Shown piece by piece: positions 51,794 through 60,812 of a stretch of 64,000 bases of DNA (positions are counted from its first letter, which is position 1; the number at the start of each line of letters is the position of its first letter). This stretch comes from Allobosea sp. BK604 (GTDB lineage Bacteria > Pseudomonadota > Alphaproteobacteria > Rhizobiales > Beijerinckiaceae), in assembly GCF_004341515.1 (NCBI RefSeq), contig NZ_SLZF01000013.1, positions 62,001 through 126,000 of the forward strand, read 5' to 3'. The notes beneath the pieces were generated by a model. It had not been told where the DNA came from, made no database searches, and was given only the letters and a program-made list of their open reading frames with translations. A program made the position numbers and the translations under genes.

Positions 51794-52719
51794 CGCGCGC
51801 TCTCCGGCAGCACGACGGAATAGGGATCGCTGGGCGGGATCAGCAGCTCGACGGCGAAGCGCAGGCCGACCGACAGGATGAGCAGCGCCAGCAGCAGCCG
51901 GAAGGAATCGACATTGAGATTGCGCGCCGCCCGGCCGCCGAACTGCGCGCCGACGACGCCGCCGAGCAGCAGCAGCACGGCGAGGATCAGATCGACCGAC
52001 TGGTTGGTGACGGCGTGCAGGATGGTAGCGCCCGTCATCGTCACCAGGATCTGGAAGAGCGAGGTGCCGACCACGACGGCCGGGGGGATGCGGAAGAAAT
52101 AGATCAGCGCCGGCACCAGGATGAAGCCGCCGCCGACGCCGAGCACCGCGCCGATGAAGCCGATTATGACAGCCAGGGTCGCGATCGGGATGACGCTGGC
52201 ATAGAGCTGCGATCGGTGGAACCGCATCCGCAGCGGCAGCCCCATCCACCAGGGATGCGTGCCGGCGCGCCGGCGCAGCCGGACCGGCTTGCCGGCCCTG
52301 ACCCTGAGTGCCGCGCGCAGCGCGTCATAGAGCATCAAGCCGCCGATACAGGTGAACAGCGTCACATAGGAGAGCGTGATCACCAGCTCGAGCTGGCCGA
52401 GACGGCGCATCGAGTTGAAGAACAGCACGCCGAGGACCGTGCCGATGATGCCGCCGGTGACAAGCACGCCGCCGAGCTTCAGATCGAGCGCGCGCCGCCG
52501 CCAATAGGTCAGCACGCCGGTCATCGAGGAACCGGCCACCTGTGCCGCGACAGTGGCGACGGCGACCGCGGGCGGGATGTCGAGGAAGATCAGAAGCGGC
52601 GTCAGCAGGAACCCGCCACCGACACCGAAAAGCCCGGAGATGAACCCCACAGCTCCGCTCAAGCCGAGCACCATCAGCACGCTGATCGGCAGCTCCGCGA
52701 TCGGAAGATAAATCTGCAC
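51790..52719 (-). CDS. Sulfite exporter TauE/SafE family protein
   Basis: Inner-membrane protein of 309 residues with about eight hydrophobic segments. The duplicated TauE/SafE motif is clear: LSGAVGFISGLFGVGGGFLL near the N-terminus and IIGFIGAVLGVGGGFILVPA in the second half, each followed by a PPAVxVxT loop. The family exports sulfite or organosulfonates, but specificity cannot be assigned here. It is translationally coupled to the TIGR02186 gene. Convergent with moeA as a two-gene unit. Confidence 0.9.
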   Translation of the reverse strand: MQIYLPIAELPISVLMVLGLSGAVGFISGLFGVGGGFLLTPLLIFLDIPPAVAVATVAAQVAGSSMTGVLTYWRRRALDLKLGGVLVTGGIIGTVLGVLFFNSMRRLGQLELVITLSYVTLFTCIGGLMLYDALRAALRVRAGKPVRLRRRAGTHPWWMGLPLRMRFHRSQLYASVIPIATLAVIIGFIGAVLGVGGGFILVPALIYFFRIPPAVVVGTSLFQILVTMTGATILHAVTNQSVDLILAVLLLLGGVVGAQFGGRAARNLNVDSFRLLLALLILSVGLRFAVELLIPPSDPYSVVLPESAR

Positions 52720-52927
52720 CCTATGCCCTCATGCGCCGGCGGCGCGGTGATCCGACGCCGGCTCATCCCAGATTGCACCGATCCGGTTAGGCAAATCCTT
52801 ATCGCGGGAAAAAAGAGGAATTGCTGCCGGCATGGCCGCGGGGAGCCATCTCTCCTGATCGCCCCGCAACGCGTCGAAACCATGACAGGATGGCCGGAAA
52901 ATCCGGCCATCGCAGCGTTTCGCGCTT

Positions 52928-55900
52928 TTAGGTGCGGGCCGGCTTTGCCGGCTTCTTCGCGGCCGCGGTCGGCGGCTCGTCCCAGCCCTTGGCCGGGGCG
53001 GCGACCTCGTTGGCGGCAGGGTCGAGCGGCTTGGCCTTCCAGGTATCGGCGGCAGCCTTGGCGGTGCTCAGATCGGCCGCGTTGAGGCGTCCCGCCACCT
53101 CGTCGCGCTTGCGCCCGGCGTCCTCGTCGCCCTGGGCGGCCGAGACCGCGAACCAGAGATAGGACTGGCCGAGATCGGCCGGCGCGCCGAGCCCGCGTCC
53201 GAGCAGGATGGCGAGGTTGTACTGGCTGTCGCGGACGCCGAGCTCGGCGGCGCGGCGGAACCATTCGGTCGCGGTCGCATAGTCGGGCTTGCCGTTGACA
53301 CCTTCGGCATAGAGCACGGCGAGATTATGCATGGCCTTGGCGTTGCCGCGCTCCGCCGCGCGCCCGTACCAGACGCGGGCGAGCGAGATGTCGCGCGTCG
53401 TGCCGATGCCCTTCTCGAACATGTTGGCGAGGCGGAACTGCGCCGGCGGCAGGCCGGCGACGGCGGCGCGCTCGAACAGCCGCAGCGCCAGCTTCGGGTC
53501 GCGCGACGCGCTGGAGCCGTCGGAGGCGCGGTTGGCAAGCTCGTAGACCGCGCGCGCATCGCCGGCGAGTGCCGCCTTGCGCATGCCGGCCGTGCCGAGA
53601 TTGTTCGGCAGGTCGCCGAGCCCGGTCACGCTCTGCAGCGGCTCGGGCGCCGAAACCGGCGGCAGGGCGGCGACCGCGACCGGCGCAGTGCTGGTCGAGC
53701 CGGTGATGTCGGGCTTGGCCTCGGCGGCTACGGCTGGGCCGGCGATCACGGAAGCCGGAAGGGGCTCGACCGGCGAGAGCATCGAACTCTGGTCCTTCGC
53801 CGGCTTGGCCGGGGCTTCCGGTGCCGGGGTCTCGGGCGCAGCCGGAGCAGGGGCAGGGGCAGGCGCTGGGGCCTGGCTCGCCTCGTTCTTGACGGGCTTG
53901 GCCTTGTCGCCCTGGAGCGCGCCGGTCACGACATGGGCCGTGCCCATCGCCAGCACGATCGCGGCGAGGCCGAGCAGGATCGGCCGGCGGCGCTTCTCCA
54001 TGATCTCCTTGAGCCGGCCGCCCGTGCTGGTGCCCTTGCTCGTCTCGGCCTGGGCAGCGGGCGCGGCGGCAGCCGCCTCGGTCGCCGCCTTGGCCGAGCG
54101 CCGCGCCGCGGCGATCAGGTTCTGGCGCACCGATTGCGCATCCTGGCCGCCGGCTGCCGGCGCCTCGGCGCGCGGACGGCCCGAGCCGGGCTCGAGCGGC
54201 AGGTCGAGCGCCGCGCTGGCAGCCGTGGGCGCCTCGGGCGGCCGCGTCTGCTCGAGGCGCGCCCCGAAACGGTCTTCGAGCGCAGCGCTCATGCTGGCTT
54301 GCGGATCGAGCCCCTTGGCCAGGGGCATCGCCGCCGGGCGGGTTGGGGCTGCGGCGGCGGGAGGCGCGGGAGGGATCACCTGACGGGAGCCCTGGCGTTC
54401 GGCGCCGAGCTCCGATTCCAGGCTGGCGAGACGGGAGATGATGGTCTCGAGCGTGCGGTGCACGGCGCCGATCGCATCCTGGGTCTCGCGGCCGGAGGAG
54501 ACATGCGTCTCGCGCAGGCCCGAGAGCAGATTGCTCAGCTCGGCGAAATTGCCGCTCGGCTGCGGCGTCTTGCTCGCCATGTCGGCCATGGCCGCTCGCG
54601 CCGCGCGCTCGGCCGCCGCGGCCGTATCCTCGCGCACCGTCTGGAGATGGCGCACGAGATCCTGCAGCGTGCGCTCGATGCCGGTCTCGGCCGAGCGTGT
54701 CGCGGCGGCTTCATCGAGCCGGCTGGCGATGCCGGCGATCTGCTGTTCGAGAGCGTCGAAGGAATCCGCTTCGGCGCCGGGCCGGCCCGCCTCGTCGATC
54801 TTCTCGGCGAGGCCGCGCAGCATATCCTCGACGGGCCGGAGATCGACCCGCGCCACCTGGATGCTGCCACCCTCGTTGACGAGCTGAGTCAGGCTGCTCG
54901 ACGCCGCCAGATTCTCGATGCGTCCGGCAAGCGCCTCGATCTGCTTCGTCACCGCCGCCGGGCCGTGTTCGGCCAGCTGCTCGATCCGATTCTGCAGGGC
55001 GTCGATCCGGTCTTCGAGCTGGGTCGGCTGCCGCTCGGCGACATCCTCCAGCTTGATGACGAGTGCCTCGATCCGGCGCGACAATTCATCCGAGACCGGG
55101 CGGCCCGAGGCTTCGATCTCGTTGAGACGTGCGAAAAGCTGGTCGGTCTGGGCGTTGATCACCTCTGGCCGCATCGCCGGCAGCGACTCGACCTTGCCGG
55201 CCAGCGCCTCGATCTGGCGCGATAGCGAGATCAGCGGCGCGGGATCGGAGAAGCGATCCTGCGAGCGGTCGGACAGGATCGCGTCGCGCACGTCCTCGAT
55301 CGCCAGCGACAGGCTGCGCAGTTCGCGCCCGTCGGTTTGCGTGTCGCGCAAGCGGCCGACCTCGGCAGCGAGCGTCGAGACCTGTTGCGAAAGCTCGCCG
55401 AGCCGGCCATCGCCACCGGCCGAGGCCAGCATCTCGCGAATATCGGAGATATCACGCAGGACCGGCGCCAGCATCGTCCGGTCGCCGCCGCGCGCAGCGA
55501 GTGCATCGACCTTGGCGGCGAGATGCGCGACCTCGAGCTCGAAACGGGCATAGCTCTCATTCGAGCGATCCTGAGACAGCCTGGCGACCTCGGATTCGAT
55601 CCGGGCCAGCGGCTTCAGGATCGGCTCGATCCGGTCCCGCTGCTCGAGCCGGTCGAGCTTGGCGCCGAGATCTGCGATCTTGTTCTCGAGCTCGCGCGTA
55701 TCGGCCACGATCGGCGCTGGCATAGGCACGGGCTGCGGCATCGGCGCGCGCGGACGTTCGCGGACAACCGGCGGCTCGTTCGCGGGGTCGATCCGCGCGC
55801 TGAGCGCCTGCAGGTCCTGGCGCAGTGCCGCGATCCGGCTTTCGCTGAACGCTGGGCGGGCTGCCGCCGGGGCGGCCTCGGTATCGGTATCGAGGACGCG

Positions 55901-56533
55901 CTGCCGTGTCCGGATATCGGTCACGGCGGCGGCGAGCCCATCGCGGCTGAGGGCCGCGCGCGTGGCGGGGGGGGCGGCGACGGGCGTCGGCTTGCCCTGG
56001 GGCGTGGCGGCCTTGCGTTCGATCTCGACCAGGCGCTCGCCCATCGTCTTGATCGCATCGGCGATGACGGAGGTGGCGCGCTCCTGGCGCTCGGCGATCG
56101 CACGCTCGCCGCTGGCGAGGCGGTTTTCGGTCTTCTCGATCCAGCGCGCGATCGAATCGAGCGCGCCGGCGGTCTTGGCGCTGGATTCGCGCGTGATCCG
56201 TTCGGCAGCCGCGGCCTGGGCGAGGGCGGCGTCGATATGGTTGCGTGAGAGTTCCGGCGCGGCGCTTTTGGCCGAAGTGGTGGCGGCCTGCTGCGAGGTT
56301 TCCATCTGTCCTGAGGACAGGCGGGCGAGGCGCTCCGACAGGGCGGCAATGTCGAGCTGCTCAGGGGGGGCGGCGGGCGGGCCGCTTTCTTCCGGCATGT
56401 CCTGTGCCTCGTCGCGGATCTTGTGGTCGAGCCATTCACCCAGCGTCATGCCGGCCCGGCGCGCGGCAGCTTTCGCGGCGTCGCGTGTACGCGGGTCGAC
56501 ACCCTTGACGCTCCAGGGCAAGCTATTGGCCAT
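52928..56533 (-). CDS. PodJ-like polarity protein with SEL1 repeats
   Basis: A protein of 1201 residues. The N-terminus (LPWSVKGVDPRTRDAAKAAA, then RRAGMTLGEWLDHKIRDEA) is the hallmark of PodJ-type localisation factors. Residues ~60-700 are mostly coiled coil (long runs of LExRIDALxxRIEQL-like heptads), then an Ala/Pro-rich region, one membrane helix (ILLGLAAIVLAMGTAHVV, around residues 848-866), a second Pro/Ala-rich linker and SEL1/TPR repeats at ~995-1160 (for example PAQFRLANMFEKGIGTTRDI). No peptidoglycan-binding domain follows, unlike Caulobacter PodJ. It likely marks a cell pole and organises growth or flagellum/pilus placement. Confidence 0.85.
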   Translation of the reverse strand: MANSLPWSVKGVDPRTRDAAKAAARRAGMTLGEWLDHKIRDEAQDMPEESGPPAAPPEQLDIAALSERLARLSSGQMETSQQAATTSAKSAAPELSRNHIDAALAQAAAAERITRESSAKTAGALDSIARWIEKTENRLASGERAIAERQERATSVIADAIKTMGERLVEIERKAATPQGKPTPVAAPPATRAALSRDGLAAAVTDIRTRQRVLDTDTEAAPAAARPAFSESRIAALRQDLQALSARIDPANEPPVVRERPRAPMPQPVPMPAPIVADTRELENKIADLGAKLDRLEQRDRIEPILKPLARIESEVARLSQDRSNESYARFELEVAHLAAKVDALAARGGDRTMLAPVLRDISDIREMLASAGGDGRLGELSQQVSTLAAEVGRLRDTQTDGRELRSLSLAIEDVRDAILSDRSQDRFSDPAPLISLSRQIEALAGKVESLPAMRPEVINAQTDQLFARLNEIEASGRPVSDELSRRIEALVIKLEDVAERQPTQLEDRIDALQNRIEQLAEHGPAAVTKQIEALAGRIENLAASSSLTQLVNEGGSIQVARVDLRPVEDMLRGLAEKIDEAGRPGAEADSFDALEQQIAGIASRLDEAAATRSAETGIERTLQDLVRHLQTVREDTAAAAERAARAAMADMASKTPQPSGNFAELSNLLSGLRETHVSSGRETQDAIGAVHRTLETIISRLASLESELGAERQGSRQVIPPAPPAAAAPTRPAAMPLAKGLDPQASMSAALEDRFGARLEQTRPPEAPTAASAALDLPLEPGSGRPRAEAPAAGGQDAQSVRQNLIAAARRSAKAATEAAAAAPAAQAETSKGTSTGGRLKEIMEKRRRPILLGLAAIVLAMGTAHVVTGALQGDKAKPVKNEASQAPAPAPAPAPAAPETPAPEAPAKPAKDQSSMLSPVEPLPASVIAGPAVAAEAKPDITGSTSTAPVAVAALPPVSAPEPLQSVTGLGDLPNNLGTAGMRKAALAGDARAVYELANRASDGSSASRDPKLALRLFERAAVAGLPPAQFRLANMFEKGIGTTRDISLARVWYGRAAERGNAKAMHNLAVLYAEGVNGKPDYATATEWFRRAAELGVRDSQYNLAILLGRGLGAPADLGQSYLWFAVSAAQGDEDAGRKRDEVAGRLNAADLSTAKAAADTWKAKPLDPAANEVAAPAKGWDEPPTAAAKKPAKPART

Positions 56534-56905
56534 GGTTTCGCTCGCTCGCCTACGGGGGCCATTCTAGCCAGGATGCGCAGCCCCCTTCGCCGCAGCGTCC
56601 CATTGCGAATCGAACGATCGTAAAGATTCGGTTGCCGCCGAACGACGCGCTGCTTCGCGGTATCGACTTTTCGCAGTCACAGTAAACAGATGGTTAAGAT
56701 CGGACCGGCATCAGTTAATTTTCAGCAAATTTCTGTCCGGCCAGTCCCGAATTGGGCCGTTTCATAACGGTAACTTACCCCCTCGGAATCCCAGGTTACC
56801 TAACCGGCACGCCGCCGATAGGTCAGGGTGTCGTAACGGAACCTCGCCGCCCAGCCTTCACGGCGCCGACGCCTACCGCTCTTTCCCCAACCATCAAGGA
56901 ATGCC
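56534..56905. other. 372-bp AT-richer intergenic region between podJ-like and merR-like genes
   Basis: The stretch is markedly less GC-rich than its surroundings between ~56630 and 56810 (TTAAGATCGG, AGTTAATTTTCAGCAAATTT) and must contain the divergent promoters. Apart from the GGTAAC/GTTACC dyad listed separately, I see no gene or repeat in it. Confidence 0.6.
56769..56800. promoter_or_regulatory. GGTAAC ... GTTACC dyad upstream of the MerR gene
   Basis: GGTAAC (56769-56774) and GTTACC (56795-56800) form an inverted repeat with a 20-base spacer, 106 bases before the MerR-family start; AGGTTACCT within it is itself a dyad. MerR-type regulators bind such dyads between widely spaced promoter elements, so this could be the autoregulatory site. 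Low certainty. Confidence 0.35.
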
Positions 56906-57376
56906 ATGTCACGCCATAGCAGCCTCGCTCTGGCGACCGCGTCATCCCCCGACGGTCGCACACTTGCCTCTGCTTCCGCCGCCTCGACTTCGGTCGAGCC
57001 GGCCAGCGGCTTCACCATCAGCGATCTCGCTCGTGACTTCGGAGTGACCCTGCGCACGTTGCGCTTCTACGAGTCGCGCGGTCTTCTCTCTCCCGCTCGT
57101 TCGGGCATGACGCGGATCTATTCCGGTCGTGATCGCGCCCGCCTGGCCCTGATCCTCAAGGGCAAGCAGCTCGGCTTCACGCTGGTCGAGATCCGCGCCA
57201 TGCTCGCCAATGAGGAGCGCAAGCAGAGTGGCGAGGCCTCCGCCTCGGTCGGCGGGCTGCAGCTCTCGCGCAACCAGATCGCCGAACAGCTCGAATTGCT
57301 GCGCAGCCAGCAAAACGAGATCGAGAGCGCGATCGCCGAACTCGAGGCAACGCTGCGCCGGCTCGGCCGCAGCTGA
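56906..57376 (+). CDS. MerR family transcriptional regulator
   Basis: A 156-residue regulator. After a Ser/Ala-rich N-terminal ~35 residues, the MerR helix-turn-helix appears as FTISDLARDFGVTLRTLRFY with ESRGLLSPAR, then RIYSGRDRARLALILKGKQL (wing and second helix), and a C-terminal coiled coil (LELLRSQQNEIESAIAELEA) for dimerisation. No Cys metal-binding loop is present, so it belongs to the non-metal MerR group that commonly controls acyl-CoA degradation genes. It precedes, and probably controls, the beta-oxidation operon. AAGGA stands before the ATG. Confidence 0.88.
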   Translation: MSRHSSLALATASSPDGRTLASASAASTSVEPASGFTISDLARDFGVTLRTLRFYESRGLLSPARSGMTRIYSGRDRARLALILKGKQLGFTLVEIRAMLANEERKQSGEASASVGGLQLSRNQIAEQLELLRSQQNEIESAIAELEATLRRLGRS

Positions 57377-57405
57377 TCGCAGCGCCGTCATCCCGAGACG
57401 AAGCT

Positions 57406-57440
57406 GGCCCTGGACCTCGGTTCGGGGCCTTTTTCTTTCC
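57406..57440 (+). terminator. Intrinsic terminator after the MerR gene
   Basis: GGCCCTGGAC pairs with GTTCGGGGCC (with two G-T pairs) around a CTCG loop and is followed by TTTTTCTTTCCC. It lies 29 bases after the stop and separates the regulator from the beta-oxidation operon, which therefore needs its own promoter. Confidence 0.75.
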
Positions 57441-57532
57441 CGCTTTCTTTCCCGCGCGTGATGACCGTTGGGTCACGCGATTGCGACAGGCTGCGGCAAC
57501 AAAAACGGCCAGCCCCCTTTCAAACTCAAAAG

Positions 57533-57556
57533 GGATAGTTTATATGTGAACTATCC
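57533..57556. promoter_or_regulatory. Perfect 8-bp inverted repeat before the acyl-CoA dehydrogenase gene
   Basis: GGATAGTT-TATATGTG-AACTATCC is a perfect dyad with an AT-rich centre, 118 bases upstream of the start codon and directly downstream of the regulator's terminator. It is placed as an operator within the operon promoter, probably for the adjacent MerR-type protein. The symmetric sequence is seen; the binding partner is inferred. Confidence 0.6.
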
Positions 57557-57673
57557 TGAAGCGCGGCCGTCATGATGAGCCGGCATGCTGCTTCGCCGAT
57601 AAGAGCATGTTTGGCGCGCGTTCCGTCGTGCAACCTCGCGACGAACCCAAGGCGTGCATGAGGGAGGACACAG

Positions 57674-59470
57674 ATGCCGATCTACAAGGCGCCCGTCGAA
57701 GACACCCTGTTCCTGCTCAACGACGTCTTCAACATCGAACGCTACAACAACCTTCCCGGCTTCTCCGATGCGACGCCGGACGTGGTCGAGGCGGTGCTGG
57801 GCGAGGGCGCCAAGCTTTGCGAGGAGGTGCTGCAGCCGCTCAACCGCAGCGGCGACCTCGAGGGCTGCAAGCGCAACCCCGATGGCACGGTGACGACGCC
57901 GAAGGGCTTCAAGCAAGCCTATGAGGCTTATGCCGGCGGCGGCTGGATCGGCCTTGCCCTGGACCCCGAATATGGCGGTCAGGGCCTGCCCTATACGCTC
58001 GGCGCGGTGATGAACGAGTACTCCTCGGCCGCCAACATGGCCTTCGCCATGTATCCCGGCCTGACCATGGGCGCGATGGCTGCACTTTACGTGCACGGCA
58101 CGGACGAGCAGAAGCGCACCTATCTGCCCAAAATGGCCGAGGGCACCTGGTCCGGCACGATGAACCTGACCGAGCCGCATTGCGGCACCGATCTCGGCCT
58201 GATCAAGTCCAAGGCGGTGCCGAACGGCGACGGCTCCTACGCGATCAGCGGCACCAAGATCTTCATCTCGGCCGGCGAGCAGGACATCACCGAGAATATC
58301 ATCCACCTCGTGCTCGCCCGGATCGAGGGGGCGCCGGCCGGTGTGAAGGGCATCTCGCTCTTCGTCGTGCCGCGCAATCACGTGAACGATGACGGCTCGG
58401 TCGGCGGCCAGAACGGGGTCACCTGCGGCTCGATCGAGCACAAGATGGGCATCCACGGCAATTCGACCTGCGTCATGAACTATGACGGCGCGAAGGGCTG
58501 GCTGGTCGGCGAGGAGAATCGCGGCCTCAACGCCATGTTCGTGATGATGAACGAGGCCCGCCTCGGCGTCGCCATCCAGGGCCTGTCGCAATCCGAGGTC
58601 GCCTATCAGAACGCCGTCGCCTATGCGAAGGACCGTTTGCAGGGCAGGGCGCTGACCGGCGCCAAGGAGCCGGCCAGGCCGGCCGACCCGATCATCGTCC
58701 ACCCGGACGTCCGCCGTACGCTGATGTCGATCAAGGCCTTCAATGAGGGCGCCCGCGCCTTCGTCATCTGGAATGCGCTGAAATCCGACATCGCGCATCG
58801 CTCTGGCGACGCCGCCGAGCGCCAGGCGGCCGATGACCAGCTCGGCCTGATGACCCCGGTGCTCAAGGGCGTGCTGACCGATCTCGGCTTCGACAATGCC
58901 GTCAAGGCGCAGCAGATGTTCGGTGGCCATGGCTACATCGCCGAGACCGGCATGGAGCAGTTCGTGCGCGATGCCCGCATCGCCATGATCTACGAGGGCG
59001 CCAACGGCGTGCAGGCCATGGACCTGATTGGCCGCAAGCTCGGCCGCGACGGCGGCCGCGCCATCATGGCCTTCTTCAACGAGGTCGGCGGCTTCCTGAA
59101 GGAGAATGGCGAGGACGAGGCGTTGCAGCCGCTGCTCGCCCCGCTCCAGGCCTCGCTCGGTCATCTCCAGCAGGCGACGATGTGGTTCATGAACAATGCG
59201 CTCGCCAAGCCGGACAATGCCGGCGCCGGTGCGCATGACTTCATGCACCTGCTCGGGCTGGTCTCGCTCGGCTATATGTGGGCGAAGATGGCCAAGGTGG
59301 CGCAGGACAAGCTCAAGGCCGGCGCCAACGGCGCGGAGGAGCGCATGAACACCAAGCTCGCCACGGCCCGCTTCTTCATGGAGCGCAGCCTGCCCGAGAC
59401 CGCCGCGCATCTGGCGCGGATCACGGCTGGCGCCGATTCGACGATGGCGCTGAGCGCCGAACAGTTCTGA
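57674..59470 (+). CDS. Acyl-CoA dehydrogenase with C-terminal extension (DmdC-like)
   Basis: FAD enzyme of 598 residues, longer than classical acyl-CoA dehydrogenases (~390) because of an N-terminal ~30-residue segment (MPIYKAPVEDTLFLLNDVFN) and a C-terminal domain of ~130 residues. This is the layout of 3-methylmercaptopropionyl-CoA dehydrogenase (DmdC) and its many relatives. LTEPHCGTDLGLIKSKA and GTKIFISAGEQDITEN mark the middle domain; MIYEGANGVQAMDLIGRKL contains the catalytic Glu. Substrate is probably a fatty acyl-CoA. AGGGAGGACACAG precedes the ATG. First gene of the beta-oxidation operon. Confidence 0.92.
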   Translation: MPIYKAPVEDTLFLLNDVFNIERYNNLPGFSDATPDVVEAVLGEGAKLCEEVLQPLNRSGDLEGCKRNPDGTVTTPKGFKQAYEAYAGGGWIGLALDPEYGGQGLPYTLGAVMNEYSSAANMAFAMYPGLTMGAMAALYVHGTDEQKRTYLPKMAEGTWSGTMNLTEPHCGTDLGLIKSKAVPNGDGSYAISGTKIFISAGEQDITENIIHLVLARIEGAPAGVKGISLFVVPRNHVNDDGSVGGQNGVTCGSIEHKMGIHGNSTCVMNYDGAKGWLVGEENRGLNAMFVMMNEARLGVAIQGLSQSEVAYQNAVAYAKDRLQGRALTGAKEPARPADPIIVHPDVRRTLMSIKAFNEGARAFVIWNALKSDIAHRSGDAAERQAADDQLGLMTPVLKGVLTDLGFDNAVKAQQMFGGHGYIAETGMEQFVRDARIAMIYEGANGVQAMDLIGRKLGRDGGRAIMAFFNEVGGFLKENGEDEALQPLLAPLQASLGHLQQATMWFMNNALAKPDNAGAGAHDFMHLLGLVSLGYMWAKMAKVAQDKLKAGANGAEERMNTKLATARFFMERSLPETAAHLARITAGADSTMALSAEQF

Positions 59471-59475
59471 CCGGT

Positions 59476-59561
59476 CGTCACTGCGAGGAGCGAAACGACC
59501 TGGCGATCCAGGGGCCGTCGAGCGTGACTGTCTGGATTGCTTCGCTTCGCTCGCAATGACG
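59476..59561. repeat. Dispersed palindromic repeat, family B, short copy
   Basis: The ends CGTCACTGCGAGGAGCGAA and TTCGCTCGCAATGACG are inverted repeats of ~16 bases with two mismatches; an internal GGCGATCCAGG/TCTGGATTGC continues the pairing. This shorter version of family B lies between the acyl-CoA dehydrogenase and thiolase genes. Confidence 0.7.
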
Positions 59562-59600
59562 GGATAACGTCGCAACAAAAGCCGACACGGGAGGCCTTAA

Positions 59601-60809
59601 ATGGCTGAAGCCTTCATCTACGATCACGTCCGGACGCCGCGCGGCAAGGGCAAGGCCGACGGCTCGCTTCACGAAGTCACCGCGATCGAGCTGGGCACCC
59701 AGGCCCTGCGCGCCATCAAGGACCGCAGCGCCCTCGATCCCAGGCTGGTCGAGGATGTCGTGTTCGGCTGCGTCGATCCGGTCGGCGAGGCCGGCGCCGA
59801 CATCGCCCGCACGGTCGCGCTCAAGGCCGGCTACGGCAAGGAGGTGCCGGGCGTGCAGATCAACCGCTTCTGCGCCTCGGGCCTCGATGCGGTGAATCTC
59901 GCCGCGGCGCAGGTCATGTCCGGGCAGAAGGAGATGGCGATCGGCGGTGGCGTCGAGAGCATGAGCCGCGTCGGCATGGGCGCCTCCGGCTTCGGCATCG
60001 CGGTCGATCCCAGCGTCGCGATCGACACCTACTTCATGCCTCAGGGCGTCTCGGCCGATCTGATCGCGACGAAATACGGCTTCTCGCGCGACGATGTCGA
60101 CGCATTTGCCGTGCGCTCGCATAAGCGCGCTGCCGCCGCCTGGGCCGAAGGCCGCTTCAGGAACTCGGTCATCCCCGTCAAGGACGTCAATGGCCTGACC
60201 ATCCTCGACCGCGACGAGACCATTCGCCCAAATACCGACATGCAGGTCCTGGGCGGGCTCAAGCCCTCCTTTGTCCAGATGGGCGAGATGGGCGGCTTCG
60301 ATGCCGTCGCGACCGCCGCGCATCCGGATGTCGAGTTCGTCAACCACGTCCATCATGCCGGCAACTCGTCGGGCATCGTCGATGGCGCGGCCGCCGTGCT
60401 GGTCGGCTCGAAGAAGGGCGGCAAGGCCGCCGGCCTGAAGCCCCGCGCCCGGATCAAGGCCTTTGCGACCGTTGGCTCCGACCTCGCGCTGATGCTGACC
60501 GGGCCGGTGGACGTAACCGAGCTGGTGCTGAAGAAGGCCGGCATGACCACGAGGGATATCGACCTGTTCGAGCTGAACGAGGCCTTCTCCTCGGTCGTGC
60601 TGCGCTACCAGCAGGCTTTCGACATCGATGACGAGATCCTCAACGTCAATGGCGGCGCCATCGCCATGGGCCATCCGCTCGGTGCGACCGGAGCGATGAT
60701 CCTGGGCACTGTGCTCGACGAGCTCGAGCGCACCAACAAGCAGACCGCTCTCGTCACGCTCTGCGTCGCCGCCGGCATGGGCGTCGCCACCATCATCGAG
60801 CGGGTCTGA
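59601..60809 (+). CDS. fadA: Acetyl-CoA C-acyltransferase (thiolase)
   Basis: Degradative thiolase of 402 residues that cleaves 3-ketoacyl-CoA with CoA. The nucleophilic Cys91 is in INRFCASGLDAVNLAA; the C-terminal His is in NVNGGAIAMGHPLGATGA, and the second Cys in TLCVAAGMGVATII. The sequence DLFELNEAFSSVVLRYQQAF is also diagnostic. It forms the trifunctional pathway with the hydratase/dehydrogenase gene at the end of the window, the two being separated by two small genes. Confidence 0.94.
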   Translation: MAEAFIYDHVRTPRGKGKADGSLHEVTAIELGTQALRAIKDRSALDPRLVEDVVFGCVDPVGEAGADIARTVALKAGYGKEVPGVQINRFCASGLDAVNLAAAQVMSGQKEMAIGGGVESMSRVGMGASGFGIAVDPSVAIDTYFMPQGVSADLIATKYGFSRDDVDAFAVRSHKRAAAAWAEGRFRNSVIPVKDVNGLTILDRDETIRPNTDMQVLGGLKPSFVQMGEMGGFDAVATAAHPDVEFVNHVHHAGNSSGIVDGAAAVLVGSKKGGKAAGLKPRARIKAFATVGSDLALMLTGPVDVTELVLKKAGMTTRDIDLFELNEAFSSVVLRYQQAFDIDDEILNVNGGAIAMGHPLGATGAMILGTVLDELERTNKQTALVTLCVAAGMGVATIIERV

Positions 60810-60812
60810 AGG

